Positions 45,302 through 57,307 of a stretch of 64,000 bases of DNA are shown here, piece after piece. Position numbers and translations under genes: made by a program. The number at the start of each line of letters is the position of its first letter. The first letter of the stretch is position 1. The stretch comes from Tachypleus tridentatus (taxonomy: Eukaryota; Arthropoda; Merostomata; Xiphosura; Limulidae), in NCBI RefSeq assembly GCF_004210375.1, contig NC_134828.1, forward strand, positions 25,722,400-25,786,399, read 5' to 3'. Below the pieces are notes generated by a model, which did not search any database, was not told the origin of the DNA, and saw only the letters and a list, made by a program, of their open reading frames with translations.

Positions 45302-45530
45302 CACCATGACGGATAAATAAGGCTCTCGACTCTTAATCTGAGGGTCACTGGTTCAGATCTCCTTCACACCAAATATGATGGTCAATCCCACTATTCGTTG
45401 TTAAAAGAGTAGTCCAAGAGTTGGTGGTGGGTTATGACGACTAGACGCTTTCTCTCTAGTCTTACACTGCTAAATTAGGGATGGCTAGCGCAGATAGCCC
45501 TTGTGTAGCTTTGCATGAAATTCAAACCAA
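45302..45530 (+). repeat. SINE-A copy
   Basis: CACCATGACGGATAAATAAG head, TCTCGACTCTTAATCTGAGG anticodon arm, body, and tail GCATGAAATTCAAACCAACC. Confidence 0.9.
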
Positions 45531-46350
45531 CCCATACACTATGAAAATTATAAAATTTTGGTTCACAACTTATATAATTCACTGCAAGCTATGGCTTTTT
45601 TTTTTAACAGAGCAGTTTAACTGAGGTCAATTTTATAATTTTCACTAGTGATAAATCAATTTTAGGTGGTAGGACTATGTCATACATAATGAAGAATCAA
45701 TAATCATGTGTAAGCATGCGCATAGACAGTTTTACCTATTGGACAAACCGGGGGATTGCCCAGGGTACCACAAATGGAAGGGTTCTCGATGCTATACCTT
45801 TTAATCTGTCTTTGAGTTTTCTTATCAATATGGGTTCCCTTTTAATGAATTCTACCTGGATCTCCACAATGACCAACGCCATCCATGAGTATGCCATAAT
45901 TTTACCTACTTCAAAAAAAAAAAAAGTTATATATGTGTGTGTGTGCGCATAAGAGTAACAGAATTTAAACAACGTTCCATCAACAAGCATAATCAAGACA
46001 TTTCGGCTATGTTCTTGTTTTGGTTTAGGCCTACTTCTAAACACAAAGGCAGGTCACATGTATATGGACTAACAACACCCTATTACCATTACCACTAGAC
46101 TAGAGTTGTGTTCTCCACTCTTCTCGTTGGGTGGAGGGGGCGACGGAGCACGTAATCGGCTGTGACAATGGACACGTTGAAAACAAGCAGTTAATGACAA
46201 ATGTTCGCTGGCTCTGATTTTGTTAATGTAGAAAGACAATGATGTGACCGTACTTGTGACAAGAATATAGTTTCAACTTCTTTAATTTTCTTCGAAGTTC
46301 TGATTACGAACTGTTGCTTGGTAGGACGTATACTATCAAGTATTGAAGGT
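45531..46350. other. Intergenic sequence
   Basis: Two overlapping open frames (102 and 78 codons, about 45716-46044) show no recognised domain. (GT)n-like stretch near 45930. Not called as genes. Confidence 0.45.
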
Positions 46351-46354
46351 TGCA

Positions 46355-46530
46355 GAACATGGCCCAGTGGTTAGTGTGAAGATATAAAAGTGTAGGCCGA
46401 ACTTTGGGACTATGGGTGCGTTAGAAGTATGACAATCAGATTCGACTATACGGTAAGACAAGAGTATTTCAAAAATTAGCAGTGGGCGCTGTTGACTAGT
46501 TTGCTTTTGCTCTTGCCCATCAGTTAACAA
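46355..46530 (+). repeat. Old SINE-related sequence
   Basis: ACATGGCCCAGTGGTTAGTG head, GACAATCAGATTCGACTATA and GCAGTGGGCGCTGTTGACTA. Same order as SINE-A but strongly diverged. Confidence 0.5.
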
Positions 46531-46544
46531 AGGGAACTTCTCAG

Positions 46545-46690
46545 TAGCTGCGGCTGTAGTTAGATCTCAGATCAGTCAAGAGATGGAGCTATGAGCTAAA
46601 TGTTCATACTTGAAAATAAGAGGGAATCATCAACACTCGTGGCTGTAGTCAGGTCCCAAATCGGCCAAAAGATTGACCTTGAAAAAAAAC
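46545..46690. repeat. Imperfect duplication
   Basis: GCGGCTGTAGTTAGATCTCA...TCAGTCAAGAGATGGA is echoed by GTGGCTGTAGTCAGGTCCCA...TCGGCCAAAAGATTGA about 80 bp later. Confidence 0.55.
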
Positions 46691-46797
46691 CCAACTCGGA
46701 ATCATTCTATGAACTGCTATGCCGTAACTAAAGAGCCGGGACGATTAGGGTGGGTAGACGCGCAAATATCAAACGGTAAGATTATTATAATCGGGTT

Positions 46798-47009
46798 TTC
46801 GTTTGTTTTTTGAATTTCGCGCAAAGCTACACGAGAACTATCACAGCCAACTTTTGAGCTACTCTTTTTACCATTGAATAGGGGGATTGACCGTTACATT
46901 ATAACGCCCCCACGATTGAAATGGCGAGCATGTTTGCTGCGAAGGGGATTCGAACTTGCGACCCTCAGATTACGAGTCGAGCGCTCTTATCCCCTGGCCA
47001 TGCCAGGCT
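46798..47009 (-). repeat. SINE-A copy, internal deletion
   Basis: Reversed tail TGAATTTCGCGCAAAGCTAC, most of the middle body missing, then CCACGATTGAAATGGCGAGC and a reversed tRNA head ending GGCCATGCCAGGC. Confidence 0.92.
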
Positions 47010-47552
47010 TTAAGAATTATATATCCAAAACCAAATAAACAGAAAATGTTGAAATACTTTATACAAGCCACTTGTTACAATAATAACTATTATCAAAAAT
47101 GTAACCCAAATAAACTAGATTTTTGACAAGGCTTAATAATGAAGCAAATCTACAGATAAAACGAAATTAGTCGTGAAGAATTTAAGCCTTATAGTAGATA
47201 CAGGTTTCTTTGAAAATAATTACTTTTTGCTTCATTAACTTGAAGAAATCGCCTTATGGCAGATTGGAAGTATTTCATTTTACACTTGTTTGAGAAATAA
47301 CTGGTTATAATTATATACATCTTAGGAATGATAATAATACATATAAAAAATATATAAACTGCTATTTGTCTAATGCGATCTAACCCTGAGACATCAACTG
47401 ATAGAACTCTTGCCTGTCACTCAGTGGTATGCCTGTCTAAAATGTTAAATTCATCCGCCAGGAATTGTAATGTAAAAAAGTTATATAACACATGAACAGT
47501 TCGGCGGGAAAGGCTTGCATCTCAGTAGGGTTAACAAGCAATTAAGCTAAAT

Positions 47553-47845
47553 AATTACCTTGATTATTACTAGTAATTATAAAATAAAACTGAATTATAA
47601 CACTGACTGTTATTAATAATTAAAACTGAATAACTTCACTGAACATTATTAGTAATTACAAAAATGAATTACTACTCTGATTATTATTAGTAATTACAAA
47701 AATGAATTACTACATTGATTAATATCAGTAATTACAAAAAATGAATTACTACCCTGATTATTATTAGTAATTACAAAAGTAAATTATTACATTAATTAAT
47801 ATTAGTAATTACAAAACTGAATTGTTACCCTGATTATTATTAGCA
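47553..47845. repeat. 38-40 bp minisatellite, about 7 units
   Basis: Units of TGATTATTATTAGTAATTAC plus AAAAATGAATTACTACCC. Very AT-rich, with internal dyads (TAATTACTAGTAATTA in the first unit). Confidence 0.88.
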
Positions 47846-48320
47846 TATCATTTGATATATCTCGCTATACCTGTAAAATTATTGGTATACAAGCCCGACT
47901 TACCGCGGAGTAAAAACTTATTTTTACAAGTAGCAAACTGCTTGTGACACATCAATGGATAAATAGATACAATATTTCTTGCCTTTTAGAGACGGCAGAA
48001 ATCAAAGCGAGCTTCAACTTCACATAATTCTGCCAACACAATGGAACTGAATAGCTACTAAAACAGCTTGTATTCAGCAGGTGTAATATTACACTTTGTG
48101 TTATTATGACCCGAGAAAAAGTGTAAGGGTTACCAGCTGTTCCTTGTTGATATATATATATATCAACATTAAACCATGTGAATACACGCAAAAAGTATTC
48201 CAAAATTCGAAAGTAAAAGCAAAACAAGTAATCGTTAAAAGTCTGATCCGTTTGTGAGTTCTGACTAAAATCAAAGGTTTAGAATTAAATGTGTCTTTGT
48301 TAAATTAGTTGCTGAAGTCA

Positions 48321-48431
48321 GGGTGGTAATGACTAGTTGCCTTCCCTCGAGCCTTACATTGCTAAATTAGGGACGCCTAGCGCAGACAGCCCTCATGTAG
48401 CTTTGCGCGAAATTCAAAAACAAACAAACAA
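48321..48431 (+). repeat. SINE-A 3' half
   Basis: AGGGTGGTAATGACTAGTTG through GCGCGAAATTCAAAAACAAA. The head is absent (5' truncated). Confidence 0.88.
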
Positions 48432-48442
48432 GTCAATTGTTT

Positions 48443-48642
48443 CTGACCTGGTAGCTAAGGCGTTTCATTTGCAATTTGTAGCTAGCGGTTTCAAATCCTG
48501 GTTTCACCAATTATGCTCGCTTCTCAGCCGTGGGGGGCGTTATAATATCACACTCAATCCCACTATTCGTTAGCAAAAAAGAGTATCACAAGAGTTGGCG
48601 GTGGGTGGCGTGCAGCTTTGCACGAGATTCAAACCAAAACCA
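48443..48642 (+). repeat. SINE-A copy, internally shortened
   Basis: GACCTGGTAGCTAAGGCGTT head and CGTGGGGGGCGTTATAATAT body; jumps from GGCGGTGGGTGGCG to GCAGCTTTGCACGAGATTC, losing the central body. Adjacent to another partial copy. Confidence 0.86.
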
Positions 48643-49180
48643 AATCGTTAAATTACCTTCGAGATAAGAATTGAACGTTCTTCAAATACATTAGTTTAGT
48701 GCAGTTTTGTTTAAACTTGCATCTGTGTGTGTGTGCGTTGTTATTATTGCATCATAATTACATATAAATAAACTGATAACTTGAAATACACATACGACAT
48801 TTAAAAGTAGTTTCTCTTCACTTTCCAGTTAGGTTTATTGTTGTACGAGAAGACAGTAGCAACTCATTATAAGCAACAAAGCCCTGATGATGCCAAGCTG
48901 AGTGACGGTGTAAGGTTTAGTGAACTAATGCATTTTAGATTAAATTAGTGTGATAGACTGTAATTAATTTTACATTATATATTTCCCGTAAGTATGAAAC
49001 GGTTCTTAGGGCGAAGTAACATAAGCTTACGTGATAATATATTTACTTAGATTTTCCACGATACATTATGAAATAAATGGCTTTTTGAGTTTAGAAATAT
49101 AAGGAGTTAGTCCTAACCTTTTGTGCGCTATATATCAAAGAGACAAAAGTATGAAAAATGTGGTTTTGAATTTCAAGCTC

Positions 49181-49396
49181 CTGTCCCCGTCACACCAAAC
49201 ATGCACGCCCTTTCAGCCATGGGGGCTTTATAATGTGATGGTCAATCCTACTATTCGTTGGTAAAAGAGTAGTCCAAGACTTGACGGTGGGTGGTGATGA
49301 CTAGCTGCCTTCCCTCTAGTCTTACACTGCTAAATTAGGGATAGCGCAGATAGCCCTCGAGTAACTATGCACGAAATTCAAAACAAAACAAACCAA
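49181..49396 (+). repeat. SINE-A copy, 5' truncated
   Basis: Starts after the tRNA head at about TCCCCGTCACACCAAACATG; complete body and tail (ACGAAATTCAAAACAAAAC). Confidence 0.9.
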
Positions 49397-50008
49397 TCAA
49401 GCTCCTACTATGCAAATAAGGAAAAACTTTATTCTTCAGATATTTTACATAAATTTAAATTGTTTTTTTATGTAAAACCATTTCACACAATCACATATAT
49501 ACACACAAATTTTGTTATTTTTAAATATTTACGAGTTTATTAATTGTCAAAAATAAATTTAATATAAATGTTTTTCATTTTTAGTTACACTGTGTTTGAA
49601 ACATTATAATGTTACACACATAATTCGTAAAATTCCTAACTATTTATAATACTCCAACCTTTTTTAATGTACATGTAATATGATTTTGTGCTCTACAAAT
49701 GAATGTAAAGTTGATTTATATAACTATCCCCATACTAAAAGTCTACAATCTAAATAAATTGTGCTTAAGCATAAGAAACCATTTTTAAAACGATCAACCA
49801 ACAAATTTTCTTATGTAATACATTTTGAGAACTAACATTTTGTTTTATTATGATATTATCAACCAGTGGTTTTGAGTTAACTTTACAACTATAAATTCCA
49901 ATATAATCTCTTTATTCTACCAAAGTATAAAATTAATATACTAAGTTTTCCGAACAATTAAAAATTAAATAGTTATTTATAAATAAATTCTTATTTTTAT
50001 CCACCCGT
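49397..50008. other. AT-rich intergenic sequence
   Basis: Nothing recognised. Confidence 0.45.
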
Positions 50009-50016
50009 CCTTTCTA

Positions 50017-50293
50017 TTTGTTTGTTGGTTTTTGAATTTCGCGCAAAGCTACACAAGGGCTATCTGCGCGAGCCGTCCCTAATTTATTAATGTCAGACTA
50101 GAGGGAAGGCAGCTAGTCATCACCACCGACCGTGAACTCTTGGGCTACTCTTTTACCAACGAATAGTGAGATTGACCGTTACTTTATAACGCCCCATGGC
50201 TGAAAGGTCGAGTATGTTTGGTGCGACGGGGATTCGAAGCCGTGACCCTCAGATTACGAGTCGAACGCCTTAACCACCTGGCCATTGTGGGCC
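50017..50293 (-). repeat. SINE-A copy with target duplication
   Basis: Full-length reversed copy, flanked by CCTTTCTA at 50009-50016 and 50300-50307. Confidence 0.94.
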
Positions 50294-50350
50294 CTGTGAC
50301 CTTTCTAATAGAGAATATTTCCTGAATATGTTAAAGCCGTATCAGCTATG

Positions 50351-50557
50351 AAGTTCGAATTCCCGTCACACCAAACATGCTCGTCCTTTCTGTCGTGGGA
50401 GCGTTATAATGTTACGGTCAATCCCACTATTCGTTGGCAAGAGTTGGCGGTGGGTGGTGATGACTAGCTGCCTTCCCTCTAGTCTCACACTGCTAAATTA
50501 GGGACGGCTAGCGCAGATAGCCCTCGAGTAGCTTTGCGTGAAATTGAAAACAAACTA
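50351..50557 (+). repeat. SINE-A copy, 5' truncated
   Basis: Starts AAGTTCGAATTCCCGTCACA (B box), small deletion in the body, tail GCGTGAAATTGAAAACAAAC. Lies 58 bp from the opposite-strand copy at 50017-50293, forming a second inverted SINE pair. Confidence 0.92.
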
Positions 50558-51455
50558 AATTCTATTCGGGGTTTCACCTTCCAGCGGTGTGTTGCGCGTG
50601 TGGTTCCTTAACTACTGATATTCAGTAGTAATATTTTATCAATTGTTACATTTTACTTCTGATTCATTTCTTTCTAGTTTTTCCATTAAGAATTTATGTT
50701 TTATTGTGTCGAAGACTTTTTATGTCTAAGAAATTCATCGAGGATATTAAATTAATCATTAATTTTTATGAAACTATAGAAGTAAAATCTCATATTGCAT
50801 TTTCAGTAGCCGTATGTTTTCTAAACCTAAATTGGTTAGCGGAGAAACAGTTAAAAACACAATTTTTCGTTTAACAACTTTTTCAGTCATTTTCAAGAAA
50901 ATCGAGAAGGAGAATGGTTGGTAACTTTCTAATAGTTTAGTATCACCTGAGTACATTAACTTTATATACAGGAATTACTATGTCAGTTTTTAAAATGTCT
51001 TTCTGAATGGTAAGTATATACAAAAGAATTATGTTCTTTTGATTTACTGATATACAATTATTTATTTATTATAAAATCCGTTATCTGATTCATTCCAGTT
51101 GCCTTTCCAAAGTGCAACTGCCTTAACCTCAGTTTTAGAAGAAATATAGAAATGGTTATTATTTCAACATGTTATCTTTTCTTAAATAAACTGTATCAAA
51201 ATTATATACCCACAATACTTCCCTTACTTTCATATAATCTTCACTAAATGCTTTAATGTTTACTGGTGTATCTCTTTCCTAAGACTTAATTGAGATTTTT
51301 ATACAATATTTCATTAGGAAAATTATAATTATTTTTAGGTCGACCGCAAGCTTTCCATTATTTGTTTGTTTGTTTTTTTGACGTACCTCGTATTGGTGTT
51401 TTCTAAATACCAAGGTTTAATCGTGGATCAATTGATAAAATAGTTCGTCACTCGT

Positions 51456-51574
51456 AATATTATTACACGAGATGCTAATAATTTTATTATACAAGATGCT
51501 AATAATTTTATTATACAAGATGCTGATAATATTATTATACAAGATGCTAATAATTTTATTATACAAGATGCTAA
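51456..51574. repeat. 24-bp tandem repeat, about 5 units
   Basis: Units of ACAAGATGCTAATAATTTTA plus TTAT start at 51491, 51515, 51539 and 51563, with a diverged first unit (ACACGAGATGC). Confidence 0.92.
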
Positions 51575-52400
51575 CTTCTTAACTCAAATCTTCTTTTACG
51601 CTGAAAGGGCAGAGCATGTTCGCAACTTATCTAACCTTGGATCTTTTGATCCGCAGCGTGACACATTTACCACTAAACAGTTTTGTCAGTATGTAAAACT
51701 ATAACTTATTATAACACTGATTTGTTTTTCTCACTATAAATTTTGACTTGTGTTGTTGTTTTTTTCAGTGCAAAGTTTCACAATGGACTATTTGCATTCT
51801 GTCCACTACAGAGAACCACAATTTGGATTTTTGAGCTTTGAGTCCGTAAATTTACCCGTGATAATCTGTGGAGATTGTTTCACCAGATATAAGGTAGTGT
51901 TGCTGTATATATTATCGTGGTAATGTGGCTCAGATTTATGCCGTAGCTAGAGACGAGACTTGGAACTATCTTAAACGTTTAGTCTTTTCTTATGTTGTAA
52001 TTAACCCTTTGACTCATTTGGCCCCAACTTTTAACCTTCTGCAATCTTGGTTTTCAAACTGTTTTCTATTCTGAGTTTTTGATTCTTTGAATTTTGTCAT
52101 TACTTTCTTTAACCTTTAATTCCAATTATATAAGTAATATTTTTAAAACCGGTTTAAAACGATACATGCACTCAGGTTTGAAGTTCTTTACATCGTCTGT
52201 TCTCTAGTGGAAAATATAGACTACAATGTGTTTCTGTATATCATGTACGTGGATTTGACGTAATTTTCAATAGGTGAACATTTTTTATTATCCAATACGA
52301 AATATAAAAAAAAAATGGACTGGACGCTACCGTTGCATACTGAAGTGAAACTAACGTTCTTTCTACATATGTGCCCCCGACCTTACATTTATGTTTGTAC
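51575..52400. other. Intergenic sequence
   Basis: No gene recognised. Confidence 0.45.
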
Positions 52401-52515
52401 TCGGTGGGACAGTGGTAAGTCTATGAACGTATAACGCTAAACTCCAGGGCTCAATTTCTGCGGTGCCCACAGTATATAGCCTAATGTGGCTTTGCTTTAA
52501 CGAAACAAATAAATA
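52401..52515 (+). repeat. SINE-B copy
   Basis: CGGTGGGACAGTGGTAAGTC head, ACGTATAACGCTAAACTCCA, GCGGTGCCCACAGTATATAG, AATGTGGCTTTGCTTTAACG tail. Confidence 0.75.
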
Positions 52516-52761
52516 ATTTGTTTTTTTGATCAGCTGTTTTTGAGGTTAGAGTGTTATCACATTGTGCACATGTTAGTAAAGTTTACTTTTTATTGAAGAT
52601 ATATTACGTAAATAAACACATATACTCTTAATGAGCGAAGATATCACTAATTATCTCCACGTGCCTTCGTTTTGAACAGCTTACCAGTCTGTGTAGTCGT
52701 TTCATTTTTAACTAAAACAAAATTTCCACGCAACCGACTTTTACCACTTTCAGTCTTCTTA

Positions 52762-53036
52762 GGCCCGGCACGTTCAGGTGGGTTAAGGCATTAGATTCGT
52801 AATCCAAGGGTCGCGGGTTCGAATCCCGGTCGCACCAAACATGCTCGCCCTCCCAGCCGTGGGGGCGTTATAATGTTACGGTCAATCCCACTATTCGTTG
52901 GTAAAATAGTAGCCCGAGAGTTGGCGGTGGGTGGTGATGACTAGCTGCCTTCCCTCTAGTCTCACACTGCTAAATTAGGGACGGCTAGCGCAGATAGCCC
53001 TCGAGTAGCTTTGCGCGAAATTCCAAAACAAACAAA
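52762..53036 (+). repeat. SINE-A copy, near-consensus, with target duplication
   Basis: GGCCCGGCACGTTCAGGTGG head, GGGTTCGAATCCCGGTCGCA, intact body and AAATTCCAAAACAAACAAAC tail. Flanked by TTCAGTCTTCTT (52749-52760) and TTCAATCTTCTT (53037-53048). Among the youngest-looking copies here. Confidence 0.95.
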
Positions 53037-53311
53037 CTTCAATCTTCTTTTTTTACAGTTTGTTATTGTAGTATTTTAATATTAACTAAATAAAATATGC
53101 ATTGTATAACGTAGGGTCGTATATGCTATTATGTTCTTTTGTCATATGTATTCAAAATATATACACTATTACGGGCGTCATACTTTTAAATGTATTAGTT
53201 AAAGTTACAATGCAGATAAACACATTAAAGCTTTTTAAAAATACTAGTATATCAAATGCTACTATGAAACATTTGTAAACATTTGTTTAATGTAAAAGGA
53301 AAAAGACAGAG

Positions 53312-53408
53312 AGTTACATTTTGAGCGCAGAGCTACACAATGGGCTGTATGGGCTGTGCCTGTTTTGAGCGTCATGAGTTTTCAGATTTACTGCTAAGCC
53401 ACTAGGGC
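53312..53408 (-). repeat. SINE-B copy, reversed
   Basis: TTTTGAGCGCAGAGCTACAC, ATGGGCTGTATGGGCTGTGC, TACTGCTAAGCCACTAGGG. Confidence 0.65.
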
Positions 53409-53439
53409 CAAAAGAAAAAAGAAAGAAACAAGCGTTTGC

Positions 53440-53525
53440 TTATATTTGTGTACATAGAAACACAATGGGCTATCTGTGTTGTGCTCGGAACCCGGTTTTT
53501 AACGTTAAAAACCCTTGGATTTACT
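53440..53525 (-). repeat. SINE-B copy, reversed
   Basis: ACACAATGGGCTATCTGTGT, TGTGCTCGGAACCCGGTTTT, AACGTTAAAAACCCTTGGAT. Confidence 0.65.
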
Positions 53526-54711
53526 AATGAGATATTCTGGGTACCAGAGAAGGAGATCACAAAAACAAATAATATCCTAGTATTTAAACATAAAACTATA
53601 TACATCATGTACTTTCATACTGTGGTGCACATAAGAAGCTCTGTGAAAGTGAAATAAAAACTGAACAGTGTTAAGTAATTTAAAGTTAACAATTTATCCA
53701 CCAGAGTTCGTGGAGCTTAAGTATGAAAGGAAGAACTTGTTAATACTTTAAAGAGTTACTACCGTTTAGGTTAGATAATTAATTTTTGACAATAACGCAA
53801 ATTTAGAGTCATTTTTAGTTTTGTTCATAAAGGCGGTAAGTGTTTGGTGTCCAGAGCTCAGTGGAAAAAAAAAAAAAAGTCAACTGTAAATAAGTGGCGC
53901 TGCCGATGTCACTGTCAGTAAGCTATACATTTATTCTTTACTACCAGAGGACGCTAGAAGGCATTACACAAACCCATACCTATCATTAGCATGAATGCAT
54001 CAACCTTCTTTGAAAGCCTAAAAACTTCGCTGTTCATTCCACATATAATCGTTAAACTGTCACGTACAGATTTCCTTTTGTAGATTTCGAGCTGATTCGA
54101 ATCTACTTCATGGTTGTTTTAGTCGAACCGAATAAAAGGCTGGAGCGTTGGAACAACTAGCAGACGATTAACGGTCGACTTATCATGAGTTTGTTTTAAA
54201 ATCTTCCAAATAAAGTTATATTAAATGAACGCTTCTTCTGACGGTTAGGTACACACACAAAAAATTACTTCGTTAAAGCTTTATCCGAAGTTCATTAGAA
54301 CGTAATCAGATAACAGCATCTTATTATTTATCTTTGTCTTGGCTGTAAAATTACCGAAATGAAAAACAGTAACTTCGCGTATCTCGAGACCTCTGTAATG
54401 ATTTTATACGTTAACTAATTAGACTTTATCGTAATCACGTTCCATTATTTGGATTAACTGTTGAATATTTTTATTGTTTTGAGAATGTTTTATTGAATAG
54501 ACTTATAATTATCTCATGAGAAAAGTTTTGATTGTTGTGTTTTTGATTTTTTATAATAATTATGCTTACAAGAGTTTTTATCTTTAGCCAATTTACAGGT
54601 TATGAAGTCGTTTATCACACTTTGACAATGAGTAGTCTGGGTAGAGAGATAAAACGGGTTAGAACAACCTACTGTTATTTTTTATACACGATGTTTAAAT
54701 TCATTATTAGT
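53526..54711. other. Intergenic sequence
   Basis: No gene recognised; poly(A) run at about 53866. Confidence 0.45.
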
Positions 54712-54981
54712 TCTTGGCTTGGTGGTTAAGGTACTCATCTCGTAATCTGAGGGTTGCAGGTTCGAATCCCCCTCACACTAAACATGCTCGCCCTTTCAGC
54801 CTTGGGGACGTTATAATGTATGATCAATCCCACTATTCGTTGGTAAAAGAGTAGCTCAAGAGTTGGCTGTGGGTGATAACGACTAGCTGCCTTCCCTCTA
54901 GTCTTACACTGCTAAATTAGGAACGACTAGCGCAGACAGCCCTCGTGTAGCTTTGCGCGAAATTAAAAATACGAACAAACA
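54712..54981 (+). repeat. SINE-A copy with target duplication
   Basis: GTTCTTGGCTTGGTGGTTAA head, GCAGGTTCGAATCCCCCTCA, full body. Flanked by TCATTATTAGTT and TCATTTTTAGTT. Confidence 0.93.
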
Positions 54982-55096
54982 ATCATTTTTAGTTTATTTA
55001 TTATTATAAAACCTCTTTACACTAAGTTTACAATGTAGAAATGAGAGAACTGCTGTGCTTGAAATTAAGAAACAGAGATCAAATCTGCAGACTGTG

Positions 55097-55117
55097 TGTG
55101 TGTGTGTGTGTGTGTGT
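55097..55117. repeat. (GT)n microsatellite
   Basis: An uninterrupted run of about ten TG dinucleotides. Confidence 0.9.
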
Positions 55118-55126
55118 ATTTATTAT

Positions 55127-55290
55127 ACCAAAGGCTCGTCGGACTATTTGCTGTGTCTATCAAGGGGAATCGAGCCCCCACTTTTAGTGTTGTAAGCCCA
55201 AAGACTTAACGTTGTCTCACTACCGATCAAGAGTGCAGATCGTTGTTCGACATTATAACAAAGCAACCAAACGCAAACCAAGCCTGGCCA
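55127..55290 (-). repeat. SINE-B-like copy, reversed
   Basis: GTCGGACTATTTGCTGTGTC, GGGGAATCGAGCCCCCACTT (reversed B-box region), GTAAGCCCAAAGACTTAACG. Confidence 0.55.
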
Positions 55291-55468
55291 TAGCAATCTA
55301 GTATATGGTTTCCGAAATAAGCACATTAACCTAAGTTAACCATTGAGCTTAATTACAATATTTATAAAAAGTTAATATTAATTGTAACTTTTTTTTTCAA
55401 ATTAAAGTTGTTAAGAAATAAATCCTATAAAGGCAAAACCAGATGCTTTTTATCTTTTAAGTGCAATA

Positions 55469-55585
55469 TATTTCTGTTTGATTATTGTACCCAAGTAAAG
55501 GGACATTTTTCTGTTTGATTGTTGTCGCTAAGTAAAGAGGTGTCATTTTGTTTTATTATTGTAGCTGATTAAAGGGGTACCTTTT
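55469..55585. repeat. About 40-bp tandem repeat, three diverged units
   Basis: TTTCTGTTTGATTATTGTAC...AAGTAAAGGGACAT, TTTCTGTTTGATTGTTGTCG...AAGTAAAGAGGTGTC, TTTTGTTTTATTATTGTAGC...TTAAAGGGGTACC. Confidence 0.75.
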
Positions 55586-55907
55586 ACTTCAGTATTTTTG
55601 TCTGATGGTTAAAAAACAAAAGTACATTACATACCTTTTAAATTCAATTTCAGTTTCTACCAAACTGCACCATAGATGAATATATGAGGTTTAATATCAT
55701 CAGTAAGTTCGTACAGTCTGATATACATTTCTGATTTAAACTGGCAATGTTTCAGAGAAAAAAGATACAGGATTGGAAGTCTTAAGAAAACATGACAATC
55801 TCACGAGACATGCAAATTCTACTCAGTTCTCATACATCTTTAAATTCATTTTATTCCAAAGTGAAAAGAAAAGACGACAGAGTCAATCTGATACAATACG
55901 CCCCCCT

Positions 55908-56036
55908 GGTGAAACAGCGGTACGTCTGCCAACTCACACCGCTAGAATCCTGGTTTCGATATCCGTGGATGGCAGAGCACAGATAACCCATTGTGTAGCT
56001 TTGTGCTTAATTCTAAACAACAGCAAACAACAACAT
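55908..56036 (+). repeat. SINE-B copy, well preserved
   Basis: CTGGTGAAACAGCGGTACGT head, CCTGGTTTCGATATCCGTGG, GGCAGAGCACAGATAACCC, ATTGTGTAGCTTTGTGCTTA, AATTCTAAACAACAGCAAAC. Together with 56306-56420 it defines the family. Confidence 0.88.
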
Positions 56037-56305
56037 TGATACAATATAACTATCAAGGCAAAAAAGATTGTAGAATAAAGATAATCCTAGGTTTTCGACC
56101 ATATAATTTTTTGCATTAAAAGTTGTGAAACTGCAAAAACAACCGGACCATTTAGATAGAATACGGAGGTAGTCATCTGACTTGACCCCAATTTGTCCAA
56201 GCTCGTGCTGAACCAAATACTGAGACCCATTTATGTTCAGCACGGTGAGATTTTTAAATCAATAAAATACACTACTTGAAGGACCCAATATACTGTGTCG
56301 AGGGA

Positions 56306-56420
56306 CCCCACTGGCACAGCGATATGTCTGCGAACTTACAACATTAAAAACCGGGTTTTCATACCCGTAGTGGGCAGAACACAGATATCCCAGTGTGTAG
56401 TTTTGTGCCAACAAACCAAT
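56306..56420 (+). repeat. SINE-B copy
   Basis: CCCCACTGGCACAGCGATAT head, TGCGAACTTACAACATTAAA, ACCGGGTTTTCATACCCGTA, GGGCAGAACACAGATATCCC, GTGTGTAGTTTTGTGCC. Confidence 0.88.
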
Positions 56421-56534
56421 ATACGGTATGGGCATTAAAAAGTAGGGTTAACAACAGTGTAGTTTATGTTTATTTGAATAACTGTTTCTACTTCGTTTCT
56501 TAATTTAAGGTTACAAGGAAACAAACAGCTTTTT

Positions 56535-56660
56535 GTTTGTTTTTAGTTAACCATAAAGCTACAGAATAAGCTATCAGTGTTGTACTCACCACGGGTATTG
56601 AACAGGTTTTTTTCAGACTTATGCCTTTAGTCTTACGGCTGAACCACTGCGGTCAAACAG
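56535..56660 (-). repeat. SINE-B copy, reversed
   Basis: GTTTGTTTTTAGTTAACCAT tail, AAGCTACAGAATAAGCTATC, CTCACCACGGGTATTGAACA, GGCTGAACCACTGCGGTC head. Confidence 0.8.
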
Positions 56661-57170
56661 TATTTGTTTTGTATTTTAATCAAAACAAGTGTTTTCGTTG
56701 GTTTATTTTTTTCTTAGAAACGTTACAATTTATTATTCAGAATGATTAAAAGATGTGCAATGTGTACAAATAGATCCAGTGGCTTTTTTTTTTTTTTACA
56801 ATTTACTTGAATATAAACGGCTAAGCCTTACAAGCAGTTTATTTCCAAGTAACATCCAGAGTTCTTATATTTAATCATAACGATGGGTAATTTACCTGTA
56901 CATGTGATTCGATCCGGAAGAATTTCTTTTAGGAACACGGTCATTGAACTGGTGATTGGTTCGCCACTGGCTCCTCTTGACATTTTCTGTGGATCCGGTT
57001 TTTATTCAAAACAGTAGGATATCTTGTGACAGCCATTCACTCAGCTAGGCTGTTTACACAAAAGCCAAACAAGATCTGGAAAATGAGCATTTCCTTTAGA
57101 CATTCATAAAACCGTTTGGTTTTCATCCAGTCACGTTTTCCTGTTGTTTAAGATTGAACATTAGTTTTAT

Positions 57171-57249
57171 AATTATAATATCCTTTTTCAAGGATTTATC
57201 AATATTAACTAATTATAATATCCTTTTTTAGGATTTATCAATATTAACT
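57171..57249. repeat. 40-bp direct duplication
   Basis: AATTATAATATCCTTTTTCA...ATCAATATTAACT at 57171-57210, repeated at 57211-57249 with a one-base deletion and one substitution: a recent slippage-type duplication. Confidence 0.93.
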
Positions 57250-57307
57250 TTAAGAATGAAAACAAATTTTATATACTAAAGTAGGGTGGTTTCCTCTAAA
57301 AATTTGG

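Noticed and set aside
45736-46044. 102-codon open frame on the - strand
   Set aside because: No recognised domain, no splice or start support, and it crosses a dinucleotide repeat. I could not support it as a gene.
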